Assembly (NCBI RefSeq): GCF_014652795.1
Contig: NZ_BMZM01000003.1
Span: 372,001-436,000, forward strand
DNA: 64,000 nucleotides
Reading direction: 5' to 3'
Source: Kushneria pakistanensis
GTDB lineage: Bacteria; Pseudomonadota; Gammaproteobacteria; Pseudomonadales; Halomonadaceae
Numbering within the stretch: position 1 is the stretch's first letter; every line of letters starts with the position of its first letter. The notes below the pieces were generated by a model. The model was not told the DNA's origin and made no database searches. It worked only from the letters and a program-made list of their open reading frames with translations. A program made the translations under genes and the position numbers. Below are positions 54,238 to 63,739 of the stretch, piece after piece.

Positions 54238-55617
54238 CTACGACTGGGTGTGACAGGCAAGACGCCTGCGCATGCTGTAGGTGTAGGCCATGCCACCCAC
54301 GGCGCCTATCAGATAAACACCCGTCTGGTAGGCCATATAACTTTCAAACAGATTAACAACACACCAGAAGACGAAGAAAAGCCCTAGAAAAATAGCAACA
54401 TCAATAGGCATATCGCCGCGACGCCAGCTTCTCCAGGTTGCTGCAGCTACTGTCATTACTGTAGCCAGGTAGACCAGAAAACCGCTGATACCATTGGCGA
54501 TCAATATGGTCAGATAGCTGTTGTGAAAGTGAGTCAGATTGTCCCGAGCAGCGATGACACCTAGCGTAGTGTCACCAACAGGGTTGGTACTTTGTAGCAA
54601 CAGTGGAATATGGCTTTTGGGGCCCCATCCGAACCAGGGCTGTTCCGCGATCAACTGCAAACCGTAATGCCAGGCATGAATGCGAAAACCGATGCTTGTG
54701 TAAGGTACCCTGGCAAGGTTGCCCTGTAATGCTTCTGCAATGACGTTGTCTTCACGCAATATACGAGCAAGCAACTGATCACCATAAAAAATGGCCAAGG
54801 CTATTCCGATAGCGATAACAATAAAAACCATCAGGAAAATATAATTTTTTACGGCGGCCGAGTGTAATTTGCCTCGAACCATTGTTATTAGTATGCCCAC
54901 TAAACCGATAACAATAACGATGCCTAAACCCAGCCAGCTGGCACGTGTCATGGTAATGGTCCATGCCATGAGTGCCCATATGGCTACTGCAGTAAAACAG
55001 AATCTAGCCGCCCATTTTTGCCACCGTGCCCCATGCCTGGTCACTTGCATGAAACGCCAGGAAAAGCAGGCCTGCGCAATGAGAATGACGCCTGCGCATA
55101 CGCCTGCATGCTGCCAGTTTTTAAACCCCAGGGTCGGGCGTTCACCGGCACTGACGTAGTGCGTTAGCGTTGCAAGGCTTTCTCCTGTCATCAGAGAGCC
55201 TGCGACCATACCCAAAAGCAGTGCGCTCAATGTCCAGAATGCGATGCGCGTGCTACCGGCCATGATCCAGGCAATAGGCAAGATCAAAAACACCTTGGTC
55301 AGACCCCGCATGCTCTTGATTTGATCCTCGGCGTAATCAGGGAACATGGCCATGGCCGGGGGCAGGGTAATCATCTGCAATATCAGCCAAATGCCTAACA
55401 GTAACCATAATGGATCGCGAAATGAACGTGCACGCTGTGGCTGAACAAACAGGGCAATGAGGTAGACCAGCATTAAAAGAGGCTCGAGCGCGCGCGAGAC
55501 ATCCAGGCTCAATATCCAGGTGAACATGTAAAGCAAAAGCGCGGCAATGCCAATGCGGTGACACCAACGAGTGGTCGCGCTGTGTGTCCATATGGGAAAG
55601 GAAGCAGTATTAACCAT
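54238..55617 (-). CDS. O-antigen ligase (WaaL/RfaL) family membrane protein
   Basis: A 459-residue protein with about 11-12 membrane helices. The large periplasmic loop between the late helices contains PYTSIGFRIHAWHYGLQLIAEQPWFGWGPKSHI, and HFHNSYLTILIANGISGFLVYLA follows, with the conserved His of O-antigen ligases. It may transfer a completed glycan to lipid A-core, or polymerise it. It is on the opposite strand to the rest of the glycan genes and is a single-gene unit. GC content is lower than in the housekeeping part of the window. Confidence 0.85.
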   Translation of the reverse strand: MVNTASFPIWTHSATTRWCHRIGIAALLLYMFTWILSLDVSRALEPLLMLVYLIALFVQPQRARSFRDPLWLLLGIWLILQMITLPPAMAMFPDYAEDQIKSMRGLTKVFLILPIAWIMAGSTRIAFWTLSALLLGMVAGSLMTGESLATLTHYVSAGERPTLGFKNWQHAGVCAGVILIAQACFSWRFMQVTRHGARWQKWAARFCFTAVAIWALMAWTITMTRASWLGLGIVIVIGLVGILITMVRGKLHSAAVKNYIFLMVFIVIAIGIALAIFYGDQLLARILREDNVIAEALQGNLARVPYTSIGFRIHAWHYGLQLIAEQPWFGWGPKSHIPLLLQSTNPVGDTTLGVIAARDNLTHFHNSYLTILIANGISGFLVYLATVMTVAAATWRSWRRGDMPIDVAIFLGLFFVFWCVVNLFESYMAYQTGVYLIGAVGGMAYTYSMRRRLACHTQS

Positions 55618-55869
55618 GCTACGCCTTGTTTGTGGATGGTTTTAATCATGGCCGGCGCAATGTAACGAAATGCTTAAATATTTAACAGGGTTTAATAAAA
55701 GGATTTCCTAAAAAGCATTCGAGCCATGTCGCCTTCAAGACCAACATGGCCGCGTTTCAAGTGAAAGCCAAAAGGGCGTTGTGTATCATGACAGGCACTG
55801 CATTTTCTTTCCCGCGCGCCTGTTTATCCTGTCTGGTGCGTTCTCAACCTTCTGGTATCGAGGAAATTC

Positions 55870-57132
55870 ATGTTCACACGCGATATGACCATTGCCGGCT
55901 ACGACGATGTGCTCTGGCAGGCCATGCAGCAGGAAAACGCTCGTCAGGAAGATCACATCGAGCTGATCGCCTCCGAAAACTACACCAGCCCGCGCGTATT
56001 GATCGCTCAGGGCTCGCAGCTGACCAACAAATACGCTGAAGGCTATCCCGGCAAACGCTACTATGGTGGCTGCGAGTTTGTCGACAAGGTCGAGGAGCTC
56101 GCTATTTCACGTGCCTGTGAGCTCTTTGGCTGTGACTACGCCAATGTACAGCCGCATGCCGGCTCCCAGGCCAATAGCGCCGTTTTTCAGGCACTGGTCA
56201 AGCCGGGCGATACCGTGCTGGGCATGAGCCTGGATGCCGGTGGTCACCTGACCCATGGAGCCAGGCCCAACTTCTCCGGTAAGCACTACAACGCCGTGCA
56301 GTACGGACTCAACGACGAAGGCCTGATCGACTACGACGAGGTCGCGCGTCTGGCTCGTGAGCATCAGCCGAAAATGATCATTGCCGGTTTCTCGGCCTAC
56401 TCACAGATCATTGACTGGGCACGTTTCCGCGAGATCGCCGATGAAGTCGGTGCCTGGTTTTTTGTCGACATGGCCCACATCGCCGGTCTGGTGGCCGCTG
56501 GCGTGTACCCCAGCCCGCTCAAGCACGCTCATGTGGTGACCACCACCACGCACAAGACCCTGCGCGGTCCGCGCAGTGGCCTGATCCTCTCTGCTCACGG
56601 TGATGAAGATCTCTACAAGAAGCTCAACTCTGCTGTCTTCCCGGGCGGGCAGGGTGGTCCTCTGATGCATGCCATTGCTGGCAAGGCGGTCTGCTTCAAG
56701 GAAGCGCTGGAGCCCGAGTTCAAGACCTACCAGCAGCAGGTCGTCAAAAATGCCAAGGTCATGGCCGGCGTTTTCATGGAGCGCGGTTTTGACGTTGTTT
56801 CCGGCGGTACGGAAGACCACCTGTTTCTGCTCTCGCTGGTCAAGCAGGGCCTGACCGGCAAGGACGCTGATGCCGCACTCGGTCGCGCCCACATTACGGT
56901 CAACAAAAACGCCGTTCCCGGTGACCCGCAAAGCCCGTTCGTGACCTCCGGCCTGCGCATCGGCACACCGGCCGTCACCACACGTGGCTTCAAGGAAGAA
57001 GAATGTCGCGAGCTGGCCGGCTGGATCTGCGATATTCTGGATGCCATGCAGAAGGGTGACAGCACAGGTGCTGAAGAAGAAGTGAAGGGCAAGGTAGCCA
57101 AAGTGTGTGAAAGACTACCTGTCTATTCATAA
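55870..57132 (+). CDS. glyA: serine hydroxymethyltransferase
   Basis: A 420-residue PLP enzyme converting serine and tetrahydrofolate to glycine and methylene-tetrahydrofolate. The PLP lysine is K229 in [58 protein letters not shown] and [11 protein letters not shown] are all present, as is the full C-terminus. GAGGAAATTC precedes the ATG. Its GC content and codon use fit the rest of the chromosome, unlike the AT-rich glycan genes on both sides. It ends at a terminator (57152-57180). Confidence 0.98.
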   Translation: MFTRDMTIAGYDDVLWQAMQQENARQEDHIELIASENYTSPRVLIAQGSQLTNKYAEGYPGKRYYGGCEFVDKVEELAISRACELFGCDYANVQPHAGSQANSAVFQALVKPGDTVLGMSLDAGGHLTHGARPNFSGKHYNAVQYGLNDEGLIDYDEVARLAREHQPKMIIAGFSAYSQIIDWARFREIADEVGAWFFVDMAHIAGLVAAGVYPSPLKHAHVVTTTTHKTLRGPRSGLILSAHGDEDLYKKLNSAVFPGGQGGPLMHAIAGKAVCFKEALEPEFKTYQQQVVKNAKVMAGVFMERGFDVVSGGTEDHLFLLSLVKQGLTGKDADAALGRAHITVNKNAVPGDPQSPFVTSGLRIGTPAVTTRGFKEEECRELAGWICDILDAMQKGDSTGAEEEVKGKVAKVCERLPVYS

Positions 57133-57151
57133 ACAATATTCTTTACCTATG

Positions 57152-57180
57152 GCCGTGCTCACCTGGGCATGGCTTTTTTT
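57152..57180 (+). terminator. intrinsic terminator after glyA
   Basis: GCCGTGC at 57152-57158 pairs with GCATGGC at 57167-57173 (one G-T pair), followed by seven T. The next gene starts 38 bases later, so read-through or a short promoter is needed for it. Confidence 0.8.
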
Positions 57181-57217
57181 ATGTCACTACTTTTCAAGTG
57201 TATCTTATGGTGTTGTC

Positions 57218-58324
57218 ATGAAGAATCAAACCATATTAATGATCAGTAATATGTATCCTTCGGCTGATCATCCGCAGTATGGTATTTTTATTAAAAATAT
57301 CAGCGACGGTCTAAAGAAAAATAACATTAAAATAGAAATGATAACAATGACAAAGAAAGGTAGTGCCATTGATAAAATCATGTCCTATCTTGGTTTTTAT
57401 CTTTTGGTCATTAACAAGATAATGACCAAAAGATATGCTGGTATTTATGTGCATTATTTATCGCATTGCGGCGCGCCTGTATTATTTGCAAGTCTTTTTA
57501 AAAAAATAGATATCATCTCAAATGCTCACGGTGGAGACCTGGTTCAGGAAGACAAGGTAAGTAACAGAAAGTTTTTTTTGAAAAAGAAGGTGAATCAGCT
57601 TCTTTTAGATAAATCAAGGCTGGTCGTGGCTCCGAGTCAATATTACAAGAGCGATGTGATTGTTCGCCAATATGGCGTCATGCAAGAAAAGGTCTTTGTT
57701 AGCCCTTCAGGCGGCGTTGATGAGAAAGTATTTAAAGCCTCAGATGTTGAGATGGGTTCGAAGGGGCAACCAAGTCTATTGTATGTTGGCAGAATTACTG
57801 AAGATAAAGGAGTTTTTGATTTTTTGAGTGCATTGGAAAAAATAAAAGATAAAAATTGTGTGGTCGATATCATCGGGCATGGCGAAAAGCATATGCTGGA
57901 GCGTTTGAAACGCAACATGAAAGCATTTGAAGATTCGAACGTAACGATCAATTATCATGGCAGTGTCAGGCATGACGCGTTGCCCCGTTTTTATCAGCAG
58001 GCCAATGCATTTGTATTCCCCAGCAAGCGTTTTTCCGAAAGCCTGGGGTTGGTCGGTCTGGAAGCCATGGCCTGTGGTACACCCGTTATCGGAAGCGATA
58101 TTGCGGGCATCAGTAGTTACCTGGAAGATGGTTATAATGGTCTGGCCTTCAACCCGCATCAACCTGGCGAGCTTAAGAAAGCACTCGAAGAATTTTTAGA
58201 GTTGGAAGCAAAAGATCAAAAGAACCTGTCAGTAAACGCCTTGCTTACAGCTCAGAAATATAGCAGTGAAAAGGTACTAAGTGAGCTTGCCTACAAGATA
58301 AAAGAAGAGTTGTCCCTATCATGA
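57218..58324 (+). CDS. GT4-family glycosyltransferase
   Basis: A 368-residue GT-B fold enzyme. The N-terminal half has ILMISNMYPSADHPQYGIFIKNISDGLKK; the C-terminal Glycos_transf_1 domain shows LLYVGRITEDKGVFDFLSALEKI, INYHGSVRHDALPRFYQQANAFVFPS and the donor-binding FSESLGLVGLEAMACGTPVIGSDIAGISS with an E-x7-E pair. It probably adds a sugar to the lipid-linked repeat unit. The sequence is AT-rich and Lys/Ile-rich, unlike the housekeeping genes. ATG 57218 is chosen over the ORF start at 57107, which would run through the glyA terminator. It overlaps pssD by four bases. Confidence 0.88.
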   Translation: MKNQTILMISNMYPSADHPQYGIFIKNISDGLKKNNIKIEMITMTKKGSAIDKIMSYLGFYLLVINKIMTKRYAGIYVHYLSHCGAPVLFASLFKKIDIISNAHGGDLVQEDKVSNRKFFLKKKVNQLLLDKSRLVVAPSQYYKSDVIVRQYGVMQEKVFVSPSGGVDEKVFKASDVEMGSKGQPSLLYVGRITEDKGVFDFLSALEKIKDKNCVVDIIGHGEKHMLERLKRNMKAFEDSNVTINYHGSVRHDALPRFYQQANAFVFPSKRFSESLGLVGLEAMACGTPVIGSDIAGISSYLEDGYNGLAFNPHQPGELKKALEEFLELEAKDQKNLSVNALLTAQKYSSEKVLSELAYKIKEELSLS

Positions 58325-58755
58325 AAGTTGCATTTGTAAGTTCCTATGGCGGGCATTGGGTGCAGTTGAAAATTCTGGCCGATCTCATCGAAGCCGATCA
58401 AAAAATATTTATCTCGACACTCGATAATAGCACCGACCAGCCTTCTTTAAAGCTGGTCGATTTCAATTTTGGGAGTGTGCATAAATCTCTTCCCAATTTT
58501 TCAAGGATATTTTCCTTTTTGAGAAAGGAAAAACCGGATGTCATCGTTACGACCGGTGCTGCACCAGGTCTGCAGGTATTGTGTCTGGCACGCATGCAGG
58601 GCATCAAAACGATATGGGTAGATAGTATCGCGAATAGCCAGAAGATATCCTTGTCAGGCAGGGTGGCTAAATATATAAGCACGGAAACACTAACACAGTG
58701 GGAGCGTTTGAGCGCTGAAGACAAGAAGGTTAAATATGTAGGGAGTGTACTATGA
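58321..58755 (+). CDS. PssD/Alg14-like glycosyltransferase accessory subunit
   Basis: A 144-residue protein. MKVAFVSSYGGHWVQLKILADLI (a G-G-H glycosyltransferase start) and KPDVIVTTGAAPGLQVLCLARMQGIKTIWVDSIANSQKISLSGR are hallmarks of the Alg14/PssD/Cps14F family. These membrane-associated subunits recruit the catalytic Alg13-like partner, which here is the next gene. It overlaps its neighbours by four bases on both sides. Confidence 0.88.
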   Translation: MKVAFVSSYGGHWVQLKILADLIEADQKIFISTLDNSTDQPSLKLVDFNFGSVHKSLPNFSRIFSFLRKEKPDVIVTTGAAPGLQVLCLARMQGIKTIWVDSIANSQKISLSGRVAKYISTETLTQWERLSAEDKKVKYVGSVL

Positions 58756-59282
58756 GAATACTATTTAGCAATGGTACGCAACTGCCTTTTGAAAGAATGA
58801 CAAATATTTTTTTAAAGATGGCAGCGATGTTGGAAAATGCAGAAATATATTATCAAGCCGGTAAGGGAGCCTATGATATTGAAGTAAGCAGCAGTTGCCG
58901 CGACAGGAACAAAATTCATGTTTTCGATTTTTGCCCTGAAGACAAGTACGAGGCCTTGTTGAAACAGTCAGATATTGTCGTCACGCATGCAGGTATGGGT
59001 AATGTTATTAACTTGCTTGCCATGCAGGTCGATTTCGTTATGTTCCCAAGGTTGGTTAAATATGGGGAACACAGAAACAACCATCAGTTGGATAGCGCTG
59101 TGGCAATTTTTAAAAAATTTGATATACCATATTTTACAGAAGAGAATGAGCTTGTTGAGTATATAAGTAACAGCGGGAATGTTAGAAAATTGAAAAATGA
59201 TTTTTCCGATTTAATAAAGTCAAACAGGAAACTAATGGGGGATGGCCTGAATTCATTGATTTATGGCGAAAGCAGGTATTGA
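58752..59282 (+). CDS. PssE/Alg13-like glycosyltransferase catalytic subunit
   Basis: A 176-residue protein that matches the Alg13/PssE/Cps14G type. MRILFSNGTQLPFERM begins the fold, and ALLKQSDIVVTHAGMGNVINLLAMQVDFVMFPRLVKYGEHRNNHQ is the nucleotide-sugar (UDP-HexNAc or UDP-Gal type) binding region. It should form a two-part transferase with the Alg14-like protein upstream. Four-base overlap with that gene shows coupling. A 35-base gap leads to the flippase gene. Confidence 0.88.
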   Translation: MRILFSNGTQLPFERMTNIFLKMAAMLENAEIYYQAGKGAYDIEVSSSCRDRNKIHVFDFCPEDKYEALLKQSDIVVTHAGMGNVINLLAMQVDFVMFPRLVKYGEHRNNHQLDSAVAIFKKFDIPYFTEENELVEYISNSGNVRKLKNDFSDLIKSNRKLMGDGLNSLIYGESRY

Positions 59283-59317
59283 TATGCAGATAACAGATAA
59301 CCATCTTCAGTAGCTCA

Positions 59318-60589
59318 ATGAGTCAAATGACAACTTCAAAACAAAGCCTTTATAGAAGGTTTTTAAATTTTCTTCCTGTTATTACCGCTGGTTCGCCTGG
59401 CGCAATCCGCATTGTGGTCTTGTTGGTCGCCAATCATATTCTCATGCCCGATGAGATGGCAGTCTTCTCCTCTCAATTTACCCTGTCATCAGCGTTCGTG
59501 ATGTTATGTGGTATTGGTACGGCTACAGTGCTTATAAAAAATATCGCAGCCGACAAAAAAACGTTCACCAGACTACTAGGTAGTCTGGTGAACGTTTATA
59601 CCTATGGCATGCTTTTGGCTGTCATTATCTGCGTGGCAGCATCTCTAGCGTTTCATGGGGAAAATCTGGCAGGCATGATAGCTCTCACTGTTTCCCTTTC
59701 AGGTTATCAGGTTGCCAGATCCTATTTCATAGGGATTAAAAACTTCATTGCCCTTTTTATAGCGGACGTGTTTTTGGCGACACTACTATTGCTGAGTCTC
59801 GTTCTTATTCTGATGACAAAAGCTGATACCAGCACCATGGTGATAGTTCTTGTCGCCGCTTCTTATTTCATTGCTCAGGCGCTAATGATTGCTTCTGCTT
59901 TCATGTTAAGTAGAGCCGCCGGTGAAGAAATAGAAAAACCAGTGCTGGTGGACAGGGAATACTATCAATCCGGTACACTGATTGGACTTTCCAACTTATT
60001 CAGTAGTGGCATATCGTTTATACTTCCCAGCCTATTTTTAGTGACTGCAGGTAACGAAATAGCTGTTCTGGCGTCTCTTGCGGCTTCTTTTTTCAGTATT
60101 ATTGCTGTATTACCACGTGGGGTAGTCAATAATCATCTGTCCTCTCTGGCCGAGCAGATCAGAAAGAAAAGCCTTGATAGGGCTTATATGGCATCAATAA
60201 AACGTTCTCTGAACAGGATAATAGTACTGGCTTCCCCGATAGCATTTATAGCTGTGTTTTCCTATGCCTACCTTGCTGATGTTATTGCTAAGGATTATTA
60301 CAAATCATTTATATTTCTGCTGTTGTTGGCTTCCAACTTTGTTATTGCGCAGCTTGGTGTGCTCGAATCCAATATCATTTATTTTTGTAAAAAGGAAATG
60401 TTGGCTTTTTTGATGAACATGTCAGCATTTTTAATCGTGCTTGTTAGCTATGTTATATGTCTGGTTTTTCCAGGTTTCGCATTGGTGGATTATTTCATTT
60501 TCTTTGTTCCATCAATATTGAGTATGTTTTTCCTCGTAAGATGGCATGTGTTTAGAAAGCATATAAGTCATGTTTTTTCCAGTCAGTAG
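59318..60589 (+). CDS. polysaccharide flippase, Wzx-like
   Basis: A 423-residue protein with about 12 hydrophobic helices and few charged loops, for example PGAIRIVVLLVANHILMPDEMAVFSSQFTLSSAFVML and RGVVNNHLSSLAEQIRKKSLDRAYMASIKRSL. This is the layout of MOP-superfamily flippases that move lipid-linked repeat units across the inner membrane. Sequence identity to known Wzx proteins is usually low, so the call rests on topology and neighbours. The ribosome site is weak. A perfect 17-bp hairpin at 59559-59597 lies within the gene (encoding KTFTRLLGSLVNV). Confidence 0.82.
   Translation: MSQMTTSKQSLYRRFLNFLPVITAGSPGAIRIVVLLVANHILMPDEMAVFSSQFTLSSAFVMLCGIGTATVLIKNIAADKKTFTRLLGSLVNVYTYGMLLAVIICVAASLAFHGENLAGMIALTVSLSGYQVARSYFIGIKNFIALFIADVFLATLLLLSLVLILMTKADTSTMVIVLVAASYFIAQALMIASAFMLSRAAGEEIEKPVLVDREYYQSGTLIGLSNLFSSGISFILPSLFLVTAGNEIAVLASLAASFFSIIAVLPRGVVNNHLSSLAEQIRKKSLDRAYMASIKRSLNRIIVLASPIAFIAVFSYAYLADVIAKDYYKSFIFLLLLASNFVIAQLGVLESNIIYFCKKEMLAFLMNMSAFLIVLVSYVICLVFPGFALVDYFIFFVPSILSMFFLVRWHVFRKHISHVFSSQ
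59559..59597. repeat. perfect 17-bp inverted repeat inside the wzx-like gene
   Basis: AAACGTTCACCAGACTA at 59559-59575 is matched exactly by TAGTCTGGTGAACGTTT at 59581-59597, with a 5-base spacer (CTAGG). Such a long perfect stem is unusual in protein-coding DNA. Confidence 0.97.
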
Positions 60590-60636
60590 CAGAAAAAATG
60601 CCGAGAGAGCAACATGCCAATAACCATGAGGTTGTC

Positions 60637-61935
60637 ATGAGAAGCGTTGCAGATAAAGTTGTCCTGTTTTTTTTATTTGGCTGGCCATTGATCGATGTTA
60701 TCAATGGGGCAGTAGTCTATTATGGGTACGATATCGGTTCTGTATCTGCTGCATATAAAACGCTTTTCTTCCTGGTTTTGATGTTATTTCTTATAGTTCG
60801 TTCTGTTGGTGAAAAACAAACCCAAAAAATTTCGCTGTTTCTTTCGGCCATAGTGTTATGCGTTTTGTATCACCATGTCTCCAGTGGTGTTAACACTGAA
60901 AGTATTTCCTGGGCCGTGCGTGCACTGTTGGCTATTTCGATTTACTTTTATTTTCTGCGTGACAATAGCTACGGCCTGAGGAAATACCTGTATCTGTATT
61001 TGCCCGTCTGGTATCTGCTGGTTGCTGGTTTTAACGTTGTTCTTGGTAATATAGGGATTGGTGAGCCGCAATATTCCAATGGGGTTGGTGGCAAGGGGTT
61101 CTTCATTGCAGGAAACGAGCTTAGCTTCTTCTTGCTGGCTTCCATTAGTATTCTTATGCTTGCCATCGTTAATAAATTGAAATACCCCGGATTAACATTA
61201 TTGACATTCGTGGCTTCAGTGATTTTTACCTTGCAGGGTACCAAAACAACGCTTGCAGGTTTTTTGTGCATTGTGAGTTTTATTTCAATCTATCTGTATA
61301 TAAAGCCCTTGAGAATTTTTAAGGGGGCGGGGCTTGTCGGGGTAGCTCTTCTGGCAGTGGTCATGGCCATGAAGGCCCCTGATTGGATGGGTGATCTAAC
61401 TGTTTCCGAAAACCCGTCTGACTCTTCTTCAATCTCTGTAGCAGAAGCAGAAATTGCTGATGCCTCCGTTGTGGAACAAAAACCAAAACCTACGGTGCTC
61501 GACAGGTGGCAACATTTTGCCAAAGAAAAGGGAATCGCTTTTTTAATTCTTAGCGGAAGGAGCGAGTTCTGGGATAAGGCATACGATGAGAAAGTCCGCC
61601 ATTTTTCTCCTCTTGATCATGTGCTGGGTATTGGCGGAGAGGCTTTTGATATCCATAGGATCGAGATGGATCCGCTCGATATATTCGTTGTCTATGGGAT
61701 TCTGGGTTTATTTGTCTTTTATTTCTTGATGTATCGAATGTTTTATTGTTCTTTCAGGATATTGAGATATTCACCCATGGAGGGAAGTCTTTTGTTAGCG
61801 GTATCCTTGCTGTTTCTGTTAGTCAGCATTGTGGCCGGGCATGTTGTCAATTCAGGAGTCTCTTCTTCAGTGTTGGCAATTGCTGCCCTGTATTATGAGA
61901 AACGCCGTAATGAAAGCGTCATGGTATCAGTTTGA
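60637..61935 (+). CDS. Wzy-like O-antigen/EPS polymerase
   Basis: About 432 residues with 11-12 hydrophobic helices. The sequence between helices (EKQTQK, RDNSYGLRKY) is short, and a large periplasmic loop of about 90 residues lies around WMGDLTVSENPSDSSSISVAEAEIADASVVEQKPKPTVLDRW and ending HVLGIGGEAFDIHRIEMDPLDIFVVYGILGLFVFYF. This fits Wzy polymerases, which join repeat units in the periplasm. ATG 60637 has GAGG five bases upstream; ATG 60598 is possible. The gene lies between the flippase and the initiating transferase. Confidence 0.78.
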   Translation: MRSVADKVVLFFLFGWPLIDVINGAVVYYGYDIGSVSAAYKTLFFLVLMLFLIVRSVGEKQTQKISLFLSAIVLCVLYHHVSSGVNTESISWAVRALLAISIYFYFLRDNSYGLRKYLYLYLPVWYLLVAGFNVVLGNIGIGEPQYSNGVGGKGFFIAGNELSFFLLASISILMLAIVNKLKYPGLTLLTFVASVIFTLQGTKTTLAGFLCIVSFISIYLYIKPLRIFKGAGLVGVALLAVVMAMKAPDWMGDLTVSENPSDSSSISVAEAEIADASVVEQKPKPTVLDRWQHFAKEKGIAFLILSGRSEFWDKAYDEKVRHFSPLDHVLGIGGEAFDIHRIEMDPLDIFVVYGILGLFVFYFLMYRMFYCSFRILRYSPMEGSLLLAVSLLFLLVSIVAGHVVNSGVSSSVLAIAALYYEKRRNESVMVSV

Positions 61936-61963
61936 ATGTGTGGATTGAATTTATTGAGGTGGC

Positions 61964-63352
61964 ATGGTGTTCAAAAGAAAGGGTTCTTTATTAATTGAGC
62001 GAGCACCGCTACATATATTTGCGATGCTGTGTGACGCCATTGCCATTGCCGTTTCGGGTGTGATCATTTATTACGTTCGTTTTGGTGAAATAGATATTGA
62101 AGAGCGTTACTGGTGGGCGCTGAGCGTCATTACGTTACTGCTTCTTTTCCTGAATCAGTCAGCAGAGGCCTACCGGCGTTGGCGTACACGCCGATTTTCA
62201 GAAATTCTGTTCAGGCTTTTCTGGGTATGGATCGGGGTGACCATCGCTGCTACTTCCATCATTTATTTTCTGCATGTGGCAGAGCGGTATTCGCGGTTAT
62301 GGCTGGTGCTTACCATGGCGCTATCCTTTGCTATTGCTGTTCTGGTGCGCTGGGGAGCCAGGTCAGTCCTTTTAAGGTATCGTCTACGTGGGCGCCATCG
62401 TCGCCCCGTGTTTCTGGTAGGTCCGGGGAAAACCCTGCTCAACATCACCCAGCATATGCGAGCACGGCAGGGCGCCGGCTACTCCGTGAGTGGTGTTCAC
62501 CGGTTGAACCGTGAACTCTCTGAATTCGATCTGGCCAATATCGCCAGACGCGTTGCACGATCCGAATGCCGCGAAGTATGGATATGCATGCCGCTCAGCA
62601 TGGGTAATACCGTACAGGCCATCATGTATGCCTTGCGTCATCAAACCGCAGAAATTCGTTTTTTCCCTGAGCTTTCAGACCTGCCCTTGCTGAATCATCG
62701 CGTAAGCGAGATTGTCGGGTTGTACAGCATCGATTTGAGCGTAAGCCCCATGGCTGGTGGAGCGCGTTTTGCCAAGCGCTTGGAAGACATCATTCTGGGT
62801 AGCATCATCACTTTACTGGTATTACCCGTGTGTATTGTTATAGCCATCGCGATTAAATGCTCGTCACCTGGTCCTGTGCTTTTCAAGCAGTACCGCACGG
62901 GGATCAATGGTAAACATTTCAAGGTGTACAAGTTTCGCTCAATGAAAATCCATCAGGAAAAGGGTGGACAGGTTACGCAGGCCAAAAGGGGGGATAGTCG
63001 TATTACATCGGTAGGTGCCTTTCTGCGGCGTACCTCGCTGGATGAGCTACCGCAGTTTTACAACGTATTACAAGGGCGTATGTCCATCGTCGGCCCCCGT
63101 CCGCATGCCCTGGCACATAACGAGCACTACAAGGAACTGGTGCAATCCTATATGCAGCGTCACAAGGTAAAGCCCGGCGTGACGGGCTGGGCACAGGTCA
63201 GTGGGCTACGTGGAGAAACAGATACGCTGGAAAAAATGCAAAAGCGTGTGCAGTTCGACTTGTGGTACATCGATAACTGGTCGCTGGCACTAGATCTAAA
63301 GATTATATTCTTGACAGTATTTAAAGGTTTTTTTGGAAAAAACGTATATTAG
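61964..63352 (+). CDS. polyprenyl glycosylphosphotransferase (initiating sugar-phosphate transferase)
   Basis: A 462-residue membrane enzyme of the WbaP/WcaJ type. Four N-terminal helices (about 15-140) are followed by a Rossmann-like CoA-binding-type region (RRPVFLVGPGKTLLNITQHMRARQGAGYSVSG) and a C-terminal bacterial sugar transferase domain. Its blocks are AKRLEDIILGSIITLLVLPVCIVIAIAIKCSSPGPVLFKQYRTGINGKHFKVYKFRSM, RRTSLDELPQFYNVLQGRMSIVGPRPHALAHNEHY and RHKVKPGVTGWAQVSGLRGETD. It starts the glycan by moving a sugar-1-phosphate (often glucose) onto undecaprenyl phosphate. Confidence 0.92.
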   Translation: MVFKRKGSLLIERAPLHIFAMLCDAIAIAVSGVIIYYVRFGEIDIEERYWWALSVITLLLLFLNQSAEAYRRWRTRRFSEILFRLFWVWIGVTIAATSIIYFLHVAERYSRLWLVLTMALSFAIAVLVRWGARSVLLRYRLRGRHRRPVFLVGPGKTLLNITQHMRARQGAGYSVSGVHRLNRELSEFDLANIARRVARSECREVWICMPLSMGNTVQAIMYALRHQTAEIRFFPELSDLPLLNHRVSEIVGLYSIDLSVSPMAGGARFAKRLEDIILGSIITLLVLPVCIVIAIAIKCSSPGPVLFKQYRTGINGKHFKVYKFRSMKIHQEKGGQVTQAKRGDSRITSVGAFLRRTSLDELPQFYNVLQGRMSIVGPRPHALAHNEHYKELVQSYMQRHKVKPGVTGWAQVSGLRGETDTLEKMQKRVQFDLWYIDNWSLALDLKIIFLTVFKGFFGKNVY

Positions 63353-63739
63353 TTGTGTTAAAAAATTTAATTAAGGTTTATAAGGGATGGTATTTTATAG
63401 GTGCTTATGTGCTAATAGTGTTACTTTTAGATATCAAGGTTGCTATAAAGGCTATATAAGCGAAAATAAAAATCTTCGATTATTTGCCAGTTTTTATCGG
63501 GAAGCTCTTAACTGTTTAGTATAGCAGCCTTCTGCTCAGTGAATAGGGATAACTTAGCAATGAAAGTTTTAGGCAGGGCCTAGCTCTACGTCAAATAAGT
63601 ATGTCGGATTTTATTCATCTCACTATATCGATAGAAGATAGACTATATGAGGCCTCACTGTTATTATGCCGATTCGATCATAGAACCAGATGCAGAGACA
63701 GCTATGATCATTTCTAGAGAAATTATAGGAATAGTTTAA
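63353..63739. other. AT-rich gap between glycosylphosphotransferase and acyltransferase genes
   Basis: These 387 bases contain no gene-length reading frame that I can support. The region is clearly AT-rich. AGGAA at 63727-63731 is a ribosome site for the gene at 63740. No terminator, tRNA or insertion sequence end is obvious. Confidence 0.5.

Noticed and set aside
57107-57217. N-terminal extension of the GT4 glycosyltransferase
   Set aside because: It would overlap the glyA stop region and read through the glyA terminator; GT-B proteins start with the ILMISNMYP strand found right after ATG 57218.
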